Origin: Halalkalicoccus tibetensis
Lineage (GTDB): Archaea > Halobacteriota > Halobacteria > Halobacteriales > Halalkalicoccaceae
DNA length: 64,000 bases
Assembly (NCBI RefSeq): GCF_037996645.1
Contig: NZ_JBBMXV010000003.1
Coordinates: 755,364-819,363, forward strand
Reading direction: 5' to 3'
In this document: piece by piece, positions 17,487 to 26,102 of the stretch
Layout of the letters: every line of letters starts with the position of its first letter
How positions within the stretch are numbered: the first letter of the stretch is position 1
Notes under the pieces: model-generated
The model's input: only the letters and a program-made list of their open reading frames with translations
The model's database searches: none
Told to the model about the DNA's origin: nothing
Made by a program: the position numbers and the translations under genes

Positions 17487-18653
17487 TCACACTGCCTGGC
17501 GCTCGATCGAGAGCAGGAGGGCGGCGGCGACGACGCCCGCCGCCCCCAGCGCGAACCACGCGGCGCCGTAGTCGAAGAGGTCCGCTACCAGACCGAACGC
17601 GGGCGGGCCCAGCAGCGCCCCGGCGTTCAGCGTGAGCTGACCGCCCGAGGTGGCCCGGCCCATCTCCTCGCTGTCGACCAGCGTGCTCATACAGGAGTAG
17701 TACATCCCCGTGAAGCCGAGCACGAAGAAGCCGAGCAGGGTGAACGCGACCAGCGCGGCCCACGGGGAGTCGACCAGCACGACCCCGACGAACGCGAGCG
17801 CGCTCCCGACGGCCTGGACGAGCAGGATCCGCGTCGTGGCGACCCGCTCGGAGCCGGGGAGGTAGTCGCCGACGGCCCCCGAGAGGACCCGGCCGGCGCT
17901 GCCGCCGACCTGGACCGCCGCCAACACCACGCCGGCGAAGCCGACGCTCGCGCCGATGCTCTCGACGTAGAGGACGGTGTAGCCCGTCGTCGTGAACAGT
18001 CCCGCCCCGAGGAAGAAGCCCGCGGCGGTCAGTCGCCGGTACTCGGACTGGGCGAACAGGTCGCCCAGGCTCGGTACCGAGACGGTCCCGGTACCGGTCT
18101 CCTCGCGATAGACGACGGCGAAGGCGCCGGCCACGAGGAGGGCGACCCCGCCGGCGACGAAAAAGCCGGCCTCCCAGCCGAAGCGCGTGCCCGCGATCCA
18201 GGTCACGAGCAGGGCACTGATCCCGCTACCGGCCGTGACCCCGACCTGCTTGATCCCGAGCGCGAGATGCTGGCGGCCCTCGGGGATGTTCTCGAAGATC
18301 GCCCGGTTCGTCCCGGGGATCGCGGTCGCATAGAGGGTTCCGAGCAGGGCGACGACGACGAGCAGAACGAGAAACGACGGCGAGAGCGGGACCAGCACGG
18401 CGACCAGCCCCATCCCGATCAGCCCGGCGATCAGCACCTTCCGCTCGCCGTAGCCGTCGATGGCCGCGCCCGTCGGGAGCAGCAGAAGGGTGTAGCCGAG
18501 CGTCAGCGACGTGATGACGAAGCCCACGAGGAAGTTCGAGAGGCCGAACGCCTGCTGGAAGAACGTCGTCGAGGCGAAGACGGCGTAGTAACAGATGCTC
18601 GCCGCGACCTGCCACGCCAGTACGACCGCGACGAGTCGGGTCGAGCGCTCCAT
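17487..18653 (-). CDS. MFS transporter
   Basis: 388 residues with about twelve hydrophobic helices. The loop 2-3 signature of the major facilitator family is recognisable in LPTGAAIDGYGERKVLI and a second conserved repeat in DYLPGSERVATTRILL. Substrate cannot be told from sequence. The ATG at 18653 abuts the stop of the SLC13 gene (18654), so the two transporters are translated from one mRNA and may handle related organic anions. Confidence 0.85.
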   Translation of the reverse strand: MERSTRLVAVVLAWQVAASICYYAVFASTTFFQQAFGLSNFLVGFVITSLTLGYTLLLLPTGAAIDGYGERKVLIAGLIGMGLVAVLVPLSPSFLVLLVVVALLGTLYATAIPGTNRAIFENIPEGRQHLALGIKQVGVTAGSGISALLVTWIAGTRFGWEAGFFVAGGVALLVAGAFAVVYREETGTGTVSVPSLGDLFAQSEYRRLTAAGFFLGAGLFTTTGYTVLYVESIGASVGFAGVVLAAVQVGGSAGRVLSGAVGDYLPGSERVATTRILLVQAVGSALAFVGVVLVDSPWAALVAFTLLGFFVLGFTGMYYSCMSTLVDSEEMGRATSGGQLTLNAGALLGPPAFGLVADLFDYGAAWFALGAAGVVAAALLLSIERQAV

Positions 18654-20402
18654 CTACATGGCCCACTCGGGTAGCGTCGTGATGTCGATCCCCCACGCGA
18701 CCGGCAGCCACAGCAGCGCCAGCGCGGTGATCAGGAGGATCCCGATGACGTTGAGCCCGATGCCCACCTTCGCCATCTGCGGGATCGTGATGTAGCCGCT
18801 GCCGAAGACGATGGCGTTGGGCGGGGTCGCGACGGGCAGCATGAACGCGAAGGAGGCGGCGGTCGCGCCCGCGACCATCAGCGCGAGCGGGTTGACCGAG
18901 ATCCCGATCGCGAGCGCGGCGAGGATCGGCATCAGCATCGTCGCCGAGGCCGTGTTCGAGGTGACCTCCGTGAGGAAGATCGTCATCGCGACGACGACAA
19001 GCAGGACGACGACCATCGAGACGCCCTCGAGGACGACCAGCTGCCCGCCGAGCCACTCGGCGAGCCCCGTCTCCTGAAAGCCCGCGGCGATCGAGAGCCC
19101 GCCGCCGAACAGCAGGATCACGCCCCACGGGATCTGCACGCCGTTGGTCCAGTCGAGCAGGAACGTCCGGCCCCCCTCGTGGGTCGTCGGGATCGTAAAC
19201 AGCGCGAGCGCGCCGCCGATCGCGACGATCGTGTCGACGTCGTCGGGGACGATCGCCTCGGGCAGGAAGCCCGCGCCGATCCACGAGGCCGCCATCCCGA
19301 CGAAGACGACGAGCACCAGCTTCTCCTGTTTGCCCGTCTCGCCGAGCTTCGCGAGCTCCTCGTCGATCACGTCGCTCCCGCCGGGGAGCTGGTCGAACTC
19401 GGGGTTCATCGCGAGGCGCGTGACGTAGACGTAGACGATCGCGAGGCCGATCAGCGAGATCGGCACGCCGTAGAGCATCCACTCGGCGAAGCCGATCTGC
19501 TGGTCGAACAGCTCACCCGCGATCCCGGCAAACACCAGGTTCGGGGGCGTCCCGATCAGGGTCGCGACCCCGCCGACGGAGGCGCCATAGGCGACACAGA
19601 GCATCAGCGCCACCCCGAAGCTGAACTCGCCCTCTGCGACGTCGATGTCGAGCCCGCTCTCCTCGACCAGATCGGCGGTCTGGTAGATCACCGCCAGCGC
19701 GATGGGCACCATCATCATCACCGTCGCGCTGTTCGAGACCCACGCCGAGAGGAACGCGGTCGCGATCATGAACCCGAGGATCATCCGTTTCGGGTCCGTG
19801 CCCACGAGCTTGATCGTCCGCAGCGCGATCCGCCGGTGGAGCCCCCAGCGCTGCATCGCCATCGCGAGGAAGAACCCGCCCATGAACAGGAAGATCAGCG
19901 GGTCGGCGTAGGGAGCCGTCGTCGTCCCGGCGTCGAGCGCGCCCAACAGCGGGAACAGCACGATCGGCAACAGGGAGGTCGCGGGGATCGGGATCGCCTC
20001 GCTCATCCACCAGGTCGCGACCCACGCCGTCACGGCGCCGACCGCCTGTGCGCTCGGGTCGAGCCCCGCGGGCGTGGGCGCGAGCATGACCAGCGCGAAC
20101 AGGACCGGGCCGACGACGAACCCGGCCCGCTTTCGAAGCCCGTAGTCGCCGCCGACGTCGAACGGCGAGTCGTCGCCGGAGCCACGCCCCCCGTCGCTTC
20201 CGGAACCCGCCGAACCGCCCTCGCCGGCCTCCGTCCCGCCCCGGTCGCCCCCGTCGGCGAAGACCTTCCGGGCGAGCTCCTTCTCGCGTTCGCTCGCGTT
20301 GGTGTCCTCGGCGATCCGCCCCCCGTCGAGGCGCAGATACGCCTTCGTCTGTTCGTTCAGCTCCCAGAGATACCCCCATAGCTCCCGCGCCCTCCGTGTC
20401 AT
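18654..20402 (-). CDS. SLC13/DASS-family anion transporter
   Basis: 582 residues from MTRRARELWGYLWELNEQTK. An N-terminal cytoplasmic domain of about 90 residues has a Gly/Ser/Asp linker, followed by eleven or so membrane helices. The DASS sodium-site motif is seen as SNSATVMMMVPIALAV and, in the second repeat, TSNTASATMLMPILAAL. The family moves dicarboxylates, sulfate or phosphate with Na+. An upstream in-frame extension to 20486 is less likely. Co-transcribed with the MFS gene downstream. Confidence 0.88.
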   Translation of the reverse strand: MTRRARELWGYLWELNEQTKAYLRLDGGRIAEDTNASEREKELARKVFADGGDRGGTEAGEGGSAGSGSDGGRGSGDDSPFDVGGDYGLRKRAGFVVGPVLFALVMLAPTPAGLDPSAQAVGAVTAWVATWWMSEAIPIPATSLLPIVLFPLLGALDAGTTTAPYADPLIFLFMGGFFLAMAMQRWGLHRRIALRTIKLVGTDPKRMILGFMIATAFLSAWVSNSATVMMMVPIALAVIYQTADLVEESGLDIDVAEGEFSFGVALMLCVAYGASVGGVATLIGTPPNLVFAGIAGELFDQQIGFAEWMLYGVPISLIGLAIVYVYVTRLAMNPEFDQLPGGSDVIDEELAKLGETGKQEKLVLVVFVGMAASWIGAGFLPEAIVPDDVDTIVAIGGALALFTIPTTHEGGRTFLLDWTNGVQIPWGVILLFGGGLSIAAGFQETGLAEWLGGQLVVLEGVSMVVVLLVVVAMTIFLTEVTSNTASATMLMPILAALAIGISVNPLALMVAGATAASFAFMLPVATPPNAIVFGSGYITIPQMAKVGIGLNVIGILLITALALLWLPVAWGIDITTLPEWAM

Positions 20403-20495
20403 TATTTCACTGGCTCGCCCGACTCGCCGCTCGTAGTTTAACGGTCGTGTATTACCACCATTTTCCGGTATGGGCCTCGATCCCACCCGGCACGG

Positions 20496-20648
20496 TCAGT
20501 AGAAGGTGTCCGCACAGTCGTAGATCACGCCGTGGTTCGGACAGACGTACTTGCAGTGGCGGTGGTACATCGCCGCCCCGCACTGCGGGCACGGCCGCCC
20601 GCCCCGCTCCGCCCCGTCCACCCGTTTCGCCCGACCCTCGTCGCCCAT
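20496..20648 (-). CDS. 50-residue double-knuckle zinc-finger microprotein
   Basis: Reading the minus strand from ATG 20648 gives MGDEGRAKRVDGAERGGRP, then CPQCGAAMYHRHCKYVC and PNHGVIYDCADTFY. The CPxCG knuckle, a second C-x3-C pair and a final cysteine suggest one zinc site. Haloarchaea encode many such very small CPxCG zinc-finger proteins, some affecting motility and biofilm. It starts 25 bp after the ilvA stop on the same strand, so it is likely the second gene of an ilvA operon. Its size makes it easy to miss. Confidence 0.8.
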   Translation of the reverse strand: MGDEGRAKRVDGAERGGRPCPQCGAAMYHRHCKYVCPNHGVIYDCADTFY

Positions 20649-20673
20649 ACTCCCCCTCCCGTCGCCTCGTCCG

Positions 20674-21930
20674 TCAGTCTGTCGCCCCGAACGGGTCGGT
20701 CTCGAGGCCCCGCTCGACCACCCGAACCCCGTCGAGCTCCTCGAGAGCGTCGAGGACCTCCCGCAGGTGCTCGGGACCGTTGCCCTCGACCGCGAGCTCC
20801 ATCGGATGGCGGTTCGGGTCGTCGCCCGGACGCGGCTGGCCGCTCCCGACGTCCGCGAGCTTCGCCCCGCGCCCCGCGACCGCCTCCGCGATCGCGCCGA
20901 CCCGCGAGCGGTTCGAGACCGCGACGCTGGGGGTCGCGTACCGCCCGAGCTCGACCAGCCCCCGCTCGACGAGCTCCGCGTGGTCGGTGAGGTCGGCGTT
21001 CCCCCCCGAGATCACGACCGCCACGTCCTCGCCCTCGACGTCGACCGCGCCCGACAGCAGCACCGCGAGGGGGGCCGCGCCCGCCGGCTCGGCCACCGTC
21101 TTCGCGCGCTCGGCCAGCAGCGCAGTCGCCGCCGCGATCGCGCCGTCGGAGACCGCCACGACGCCGTCGACCCGCCCGCGCATCGTCTCGAACGTCGTCT
21201 CGAGGAGTCGAGTGTCGGCGATCCCGTCGGCGACGGTGTCGACCCCCTCGAGCTCGTGGATCTCGCCCTTCTCGAGCGACCGGCCCGCGTGGGCCGCGCC
21301 CTCGGGCTGGACGCCGACCACCCGAACGTCGGGGTCCTGGGCCTTCAGCGCGGTCGCGATCCCGCCGATCAGCCCACCCCCGCCGATCGCCACCAGGACG
21401 GTATCGAGTTCGGGATACTGTTCGAGCAGCTCGAGCCCGACCGTCCCCTGCCCGGCGATCACCCGCTCGTCGTCGAAGGGATGGACGAACTCCAGCCCGT
21501 CGCGCTCGGCGAGCTCGAGGGCGTGTTCGTAGGAGCGCTCGTAGATGTCGCCCTCGACGACGACCCCCGCGCCGTAGCCACGAGTCGCGGCGATCTTCGC
21601 CGCCGGCGTGATCTCCGGGACGACGACGGTCGTCTCGATCCCCAGCAGGTCGCCCGCGAGCGCGACCCCCTGGGCGTGGTTGCCCGCGCTCGCCGTGATC
21701 ACGCCCCGCTCGCGCTGGCCCTCGGAGAGCTGGGCCATGCAGTTGTACGCGCCGCGGATCTTGAACGAGCCCGTGCGCTGGGCGTTCTCCAGTTTGAGGC
21801 CCACGGAGCGCGCCCCGCTCATCCACGCGAACGTCGTCGAGCGGTCCAGCGGCGTCCGGTGAACCACCTCTCCGAGCCGTTCGCGGGCCGCCTCGACGTC
21901 CCCGACCGAGACCGGGCGCTCCCCGCTCAT
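20674..21930 (-). CDS. ilvA: Threonine ammonia-lyase (serine/threonine dehydratase)
   Basis: 418 residues. A fold-type II PLP domain comes first: K57 in NAQRTGSFKIRGAYN is the Schiff-base lysine, followed by SAGNHAQGVA and the phosphate-binding GGGGLIGGIA. The last 90 residues form an ACT-like regulatory domain (SRVGAIAEAV, HPMELAVEGNGPEHLREVL). It deaminates threonine to 2-oxobutyrate for isoleucine synthesis. A similar enzyme, EutB, occurs in bacterial ectoine-utilisation operons, and this gene borders such a cluster, but the ACT domain favours the ordinary role. Confidence 0.9.
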   Translation of the reverse strand: MSGERPVSVGDVEAARERLGEVVHRTPLDRSTTFAWMSGARSVGLKLENAQRTGSFKIRGAYNCMAQLSEGQRERGVITASAGNHAQGVALAGDLLGIETTVVVPEITPAAKIAATRGYGAGVVVEGDIYERSYEHALELAERDGLEFVHPFDDERVIAGQGTVGLELLEQYPELDTVLVAIGGGGLIGGIATALKAQDPDVRVVGVQPEGAAHAGRSLEKGEIHELEGVDTVADGIADTRLLETTFETMRGRVDGVVAVSDGAIAAATALLAERAKTVAEPAGAAPLAVLLSGAVDVEGEDVAVVISGGNADLTDHAELVERGLVELGRYATPSVAVSNRSRVGAIAEAVAGRGAKLADVGSGQPRPGDDPNRHPMELAVEGNGPEHLREVLDALEELDGVRVVERGLETDPFGATD

Positions 21931-22074
21931 CCCGACCTACCCTCCCGTGGCGTGCTCACTCCCGACATACCTGGTCCATGCCGCGCCCCTCACTTAACTG
22001 TACACAGCGACCGTTGACCGAGGAGACGGTTACGGCCGATTGAGACGTCCGGATCCCGCCACGAGAATCGAATT

Positions 22075-22115
22075 CCGTATACGGCACTTTCGGTAACCGT
22101 TGATAAGCTATTTAG
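22075..22115 (+). promoter_or_regulatory. Promoter and candidate operator of the first aminotransferase
   Basis: A perfect palindrome CCGTATACGG (22075-22084) is followed by CGGTAACCG (22091-22099), AACCGT at 22095-22100 and a TATA-like GATAAGCTATTTA (22103-22115), about 25-30 bp before the ATG at 22139. Related AACCGT or GTATAC elements occur before the BCCT, amidohydrolase, DoeA and second aminotransferase genes. Confidence 0.5.
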
Positions 22116-22138
22116 TGGTGGTCGCCATGGGGTGGCAC

Positions 22139-23494
22139 ATGGCAGGACCACCGATCGAGGAGCTCCACTTCGACGCGCCGGACGTCGGCGAGGTGCCGGG
22201 ATCCGAATCGAAGCGGCTGCTCGAGAGACAGCGCGAGATCGACAGCAGCGCCGTCGCCTACCCCAACTCCATGCCGCTGGCCTTCGAGGAGGGGAAGGGG
22301 GCGACGCTCCGGGACGCCGACGGCAACACGTTCATCGACCTCTTCGCGGGGATCGGCGTGCTCAACGTGGGTCATTCGAATCCCTACGTGATGGAGGCGG
22401 TCCACGAGCAGGCCGACAAGCTCGTCCACACCGTCGACTTCCCCAGCGAACCGCGCCTCGAACTGATCGAGAAGCTCGACGAGATCGCGCCGGGCGAGCT
22501 CGCGGGCGATAATCGAGTCGTCTTCGGCGGGCCGACCGGCAGCGACGCGATCGAGGCCGCGATCAAGCTCGCGAAGTACAACACCGGCGGCACCGGTCTG
22601 ATCGGCTTCCGTGGAGCCTATCACGGCCCCACGAGCGGCCCGATGAGCCTCACCTCGAACAAGAAGTTCAAGGGCCACTACACCCCGCTGCTCCCGGACG
22701 TCGTCCACGCGCCCTATCCCTATCCCTTCCGGCAGGGCAAGACCGAGGACGAGGCCGTGAAGGACGCCCTCGAGGAGGTACGCTCGATCGTCGAGGACCC
22801 CTACGGCGGGCTCGCCAACCCGGCGGGGATCTTCGCCGAGCCCATCCAGGGCGAGGGCGGGGTCGTCGTCCCGCCGGAGGGCTTCCTCGAGGGGCTGCGT
22901 GAGATCGCCACCGACAACGCCCTCCCCCTCGTCTTCGACGAGATCCAGTCGGGACTGGGCCGCTCGGGCGAGTGGTTCGCCTGCGAGCACTTCGACGTGA
23001 CGCCCGACGCGATGACGATGGCGAAAGCCTTGGGCGGGGCCGGCTTCCCCCTCTCGGCGACGATGTACCGCGAGGAACTCGACACCTGGGGCCCGGGCGA
23101 CCACGCCGGCACCTACCGGGGCCACGTCGTCGCGATGCGCGCGGGCACGCGGGCCATCGAGTACATCCAGGCCCACGACCTGCTGGCTCACGCCCGCGAG
23201 CTCGGCGAATACCTCCGGCAACGGCTGCGCGAGGCCGGCGAGGGCAACGAGCTGCTCGCAGAAGTACGAGGAAAGGGGCTGTTCATCGGCGCGGAGTTCT
23301 CGCTCGACGGCGAGCCCGCCGACTGGGTCGTCGACAATATCCAGCAGTACTGCTACGAACACGGCGTGCTCGTCTGGACCGCCGGCCGCCAGGGCAACGT
23401 CCTTCGCCTGCTGCCGCCGCTCGTGCTCACCCACGAGCTGGCCGAGGTCGCGATGGACGTCGTCTGCGACGCGATCGAGCAGGCGTCCCTCTGA
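22139..23494 (+). CDS. Class III PLP aminotransferase (diaminobutyrate/GABA type)
   Basis: 451 residues. It has the class III layout: [76 protein letters not shown] and the PLP lysine K296 in [11 protein letters not shown]. The family transfers omega-amino groups (2,4-diaminobutyrate, 4-aminobutyrate, ornithine). Two in-frame ATGs, 22127 and 22139, are possible. The second was chosen because GGGGTGG precedes it and it fits a leaderless promoter. Context next to a BCCT transporter and an ectoine-hydrolase homologue suggests diaminobutyrate as substrate, which is an inference. Confidence 0.85.
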   Translation: MAGPPIEELHFDAPDVGEVPGSESKRLLERQREIDSSAVAYPNSMPLAFEEGKGATLRDADGNTFIDLFAGIGVLNVGHSNPYVMEAVHEQADKLVHTVDFPSEPRLELIEKLDEIAPGELAGDNRVVFGGPTGSDAIEAAIKLAKYNTGGTGLIGFRGAYHGPTSGPMSLTSNKKFKGHYTPLLPDVVHAPYPYPFRQGKTEDEAVKDALEEVRSIVEDPYGGLANPAGIFAEPIQGEGGVVVPPEGFLEGLREIATDNALPLVFDEIQSGLGRSGEWFACEHFDVTPDAMTMAKALGGAGFPLSATMYREELDTWGPGDHAGTYRGHVVAMRAGTRAIEYIQAHDLLAHARELGEYLRQRLREAGEGNELLAEVRGKGLFIGAEFSLDGEPADWVVDNIQQYCYEHGVLVWTAGRQGNVLRLLPPLVLTHELAEVAMDVVCDAIEQASL

Positions 23495-23582
23495 TCCCGT
23501 CCGGATCCGGACGTTCGTTTCGCTTTCCCCTTCTCTCGGCAGTCAGTAAACGTAATATGTGTGTGCTATCTACAGTAATCGG

Positions 23583-23598
23583 AACCGTTATTACGGTT
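23583..23598 (+). promoter_or_regulatory. Dyad AACCGT-TATT-ACGGTT upstream of the BCCT gene
   Basis: A perfect 6-4-6 inverted repeat, the strongest example of the AACCGT element seen around this cluster. It lies about 150 bp before the transporter start, inside a larger imperfect dyad (GTGCTATC near 23568, GATAGGTGACAGCAC near 23615). Confidence 0.5.
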
Positions 23599-23658
23599 GT
23601 TGACGATTGTGGTCGATAGGTGACAGCACATACCATGATGGGGGATGGATGGCGAGAG

Positions 23659-23682
23659 GCCCTCGGGGCGAGCCCCGAGGGC
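23659..23682 (+). other. GC-rich hairpin in the BCCT leader
   Basis: GCCCTCGGGG (23659-23668) pairs perfectly with CCCCGAGGGC (23673-23682) around a four-base loop. It lies 62 bp before the transporter GTG and 165 bp after the aminotransferase stop. It could be a terminator of the upstream gene, or a structure in the transporter 5' leader; no T-run follows, so the leader is more likely. Confidence 0.5.
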
Positions 23683-23744
23683 GGCCGAAACGCCGTACCG
23701 AGAGATAGTTACGACCGACCCGTCGCCGGAAGGGGAGCCTGACC

Positions 23745-25379
23745 GTGTCCGACGACGAGCTCGGCGCGTTCGGCCGGTTCCGCGAGGAGATCGACCCGAT
23801 CGTCTTCCTGGTCGGCGCCGCGATAACGATGAGCGTCATCGTGACGTTCTTCATCGATCCCACCGCCGTACAGAACGCGATCGGCTACCTCAACGGGGTG
23901 ATGAACCAGTACCTGAACTGGGTGCTGCTCGTGATCGTCTTCCTGATCGTCCTCTTCCTGATCTTCCTCATCCTCGGTCCGTGGGGCAAGATCAAGTTCG
24001 GCGACGAACCCCCCGAGTACAGCTTCGTCTCCTTCTTCACGATGCTCTACTCGGCGGGCTTCGCCGCGGGCGTGGTGTTCTGGGGGCCGACGGAGGCGCT
24101 GTTCTACTACGCCGACCCCTCGCCGCTGTTCGGCGTCGAGGCGGGGTCGGCCGAGGCGATCACCATCGCGGTCCAGCAGACGCTCTTCCACTGGGCGCTG
24201 CCCCAGCTTGCGGTCTTCACGATCATGGGGATCGCGATCGGCTACTTCGCCTACAACTACGAGGGCGTCCCCCTGCGGGTGTCCTCGGCGCTGACCCCGA
24301 TCCTCGGCAAGGACAACCTCGACGGCCCCGCGGCGAAGGTGATCGACATCCTCGCGGTGTTCGCGACCATCGGCGGCGTCGCCACCTCGCTGGGCTTCAT
24401 CGGCAGCCAATTCATCAGCGGGCTGGAGTTCCAGTGGGGGATCGACCTCGGCAACACCGGCATCCTGCTGGTGGTGACGACGATGACGCTGCTCTTCACC
24501 GTCTCGATGGTCCTCGGCGTCGACAAAGGGATCCGGCGGCTCTCCAACTTCAACATGATCCTCTTCGTCACGCTCATGCTCGTGACGTTCATCGTCGGAC
24601 CGTCCGTGTTCCTCGTTCTCCTCGGAACCCAGGCCGTCGGGGGAATGATCAGCGACTTCGTCTCGATGAGCCTCTTCACCGGTGCCGGCGTCGAGGGCGG
24701 TACCGAGTGGACCAACGCCTGGACGGTCTTCTACTGGGCGTGGGCGCTCTCGTGGTCGCCCTTCGCGGGCCTGTTCATCGCGCGGATCTCGAAGGGGCGG
24801 ACGGTCAGGGAGGTCGCCTTCACGGGCATCGCCGCGACCTCCGCGGCGACCATCCCCTGGTTCACCTTCATCGGCGGCACGGCCGTCTGGGCCCAGCACA
24901 CCGGCGTCGCCGACTTCAGCGCGGTGATCGCCGGCGAGATCGGCCCGGAGACCTCCGGCTTCATCCTCTTCGAGGCGTTCCCCTTCGGGACGGTCCTGAT
25001 GATCTCCTTTATGATCCTGGTGACGACGTTCTTCATCACGTCGGCGGACTCCTCGACGCTCGCCGTCTCGATGATGACCACCGGCGGGAAGGCGAGCCCC
25101 TCGACGATCAACCGGGTCTTCTGGGGCGTCGTTCTGGGGCTGACCGCCGCGATCCTCATGATCATCGGCGGCGAGGGCGGGGCCGAGGCGCTCCAGCAGG
25201 CGGTCGTCATCACCGGCGCACCGTTCGCGTTCGTCTGTTTCCTCGCGATGCTCGGGCTCGCGAAACAGTTCAGCGCGAACCACGGCCGCGTGATCCTCCA
25301 GGACGGCGCGTGGATCATCGGCTCCGGCCCCGACCGTGAGCAGCCCGCAGAGGCCCCGGCGACCGGCGATGACGATTGA
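23745..25379 (+). CDS. BCCT-family compatible-solute transporter
   Basis: 544 residues and twelve membrane helices. The BCCT signature is clear: TNAWTVFYWAWALSWSPFAG followed by LFIARISKGRTVREV, with FFITSADSSTLAVSMM later. BCCT carriers take up glycine betaine, ectoine or choline with Na+ or H+. The GTG at 23745 has GGAAGGGGAG upstream. N- and C-terminal tails are short, so it lacks the long osmosensing tail of BetP. Position beside the DoeA homologue makes ectoine or hydroxyectoine a reasonable substrate, not proven. Confidence 0.92.
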   Translation: MSDDELGAFGRFREEIDPIVFLVGAAITMSVIVTFFIDPTAVQNAIGYLNGVMNQYLNWVLLVIVFLIVLFLIFLILGPWGKIKFGDEPPEYSFVSFFTMLYSAGFAAGVVFWGPTEALFYYADPSPLFGVEAGSAEAITIAVQQTLFHWALPQLAVFTIMGIAIGYFAYNYEGVPLRVSSALTPILGKDNLDGPAAKVIDILAVFATIGGVATSLGFIGSQFISGLEFQWGIDLGNTGILLVVTTMTLLFTVSMVLGVDKGIRRLSNFNMILFVTLMLVTFIVGPSVFLVLLGTQAVGGMISDFVSMSLFTGAGVEGGTEWTNAWTVFYWAWALSWSPFAGLFIARISKGRTVREVAFTGIAATSAATIPWFTFIGGTAVWAQHTGVADFSAVIAGEIGPETSGFILFEAFPFGTVLMISFMILVTTFFITSADSSTLAVSMMTTGGKASPSTINRVFWGVVLGLTAAILMIIGGEGGAEALQQAVVITGAPFAFVCFLAMLGLAKQFSANHGRVILQDGAWIIGSGPDREQPAEAPATGDDD

Positions 25380-25442
25380 CCGATCCCGGGCGACCCGGCC
25401 GCATCCGGAAGGGTTTTCAGACGACGTACACGGTTTTTGTGT

Positions 25443-26102
25443 ATGACGGATGAGGGCGCGGCGAACGAGCAGTCGGTGGTCGACGGCCTCGCGTTCGATC
25501 CCGACCGGGATCGGGGCGTGTTGACCCCGAGTGACCGGGAGTTCCTGCTGGGCCGGAAGACCGACTACACCGACCACTCGAAGAAACAGAAACGAAACCG
25601 GATCCGGCGGCGGGTCCGCAACGCGCTGCTCGACTTCACCATCCTCTTCGATCACCTCGACGAGCGCGACCGCGAGACCGTCTTCGACCCCGAGGACGAG
25701 GAGCGCGACGCCTACACCCGCGGGATCACCGACACGCTGGCCTTCCTCCACCTGGGGACGATGGGCTACTCGACGCCGTTCAAACAGATGCTCGCCCGCG
25801 GGGTCTCGAAGGGCGAACAGGAGCTTGCGGGTTCGGACTACCGGATGGTCAACGTCGAGTTCAACGTCGACCCCGTCGGACGGATCGACGTCGACGAGGT
25901 GGTCGAAAAGCTCGACGACGGTCGGTTCGATGAGCTCACCGACGAGGAGCTGCGCGCGTTCGCCCGGCTGCTGGCCGAGAGCGGGGAGTTCTCGGCCGCC
26001 CCGATCCGCGAGGGGATCAAGGGACAGATGGACGAGTTCGCAGAGCGGGCCGCAGAAGCCGCCGACCGGCGCGAGGAGCGCATCGACGAGCTGACCGACT
26101 AG
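25443..26102 (+). CDS. Conserved haloarchaeal hypothetical protein
   Basis: 219 residues, soluble, very charged: FDPDRDRGVLTPSDREFLLG, KKQKRNRIRRRVRNALLDFTILFDHL, and a C-terminal helical region rich in E, D and R. The basic helix near residues 50-65 could contact nucleic acid. The ATG at 25443 follows a T-rich GGTTTTTGTG promoter-like tract. Its stop overlaps the stop of the convergent amidohydrolase (CTAG at 26099-26102). I recognise the style of a widespread haloarchaeal family but no function. Confidence 0.7.
   Translation: MTDEGAANEQSVVDGLAFDPDRDRGVLTPSDREFLLGRKTDYTDHSKKQKRNRIRRRVRNALLDFTILFDHLDERDRETVFDPEDEERDAYTRGITDTLAFLHLGTMGYSTPFKQMLARGVSKGEQELAGSDYRMVNVEFNVDPVGRIDVDEVVEKLDDGRFDELTDEELRAFARLLAESGEFSAAPIREGIKGQMDEFAERAAEAADRREERIDELTD

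Noticed and set aside
23709..25751. 680-codon minus-strand open frame opposite the BCCT transporter
   Set aside because: Antisense frame of the transporter, composed of E, D, R, G repeats, no recognisable domain.
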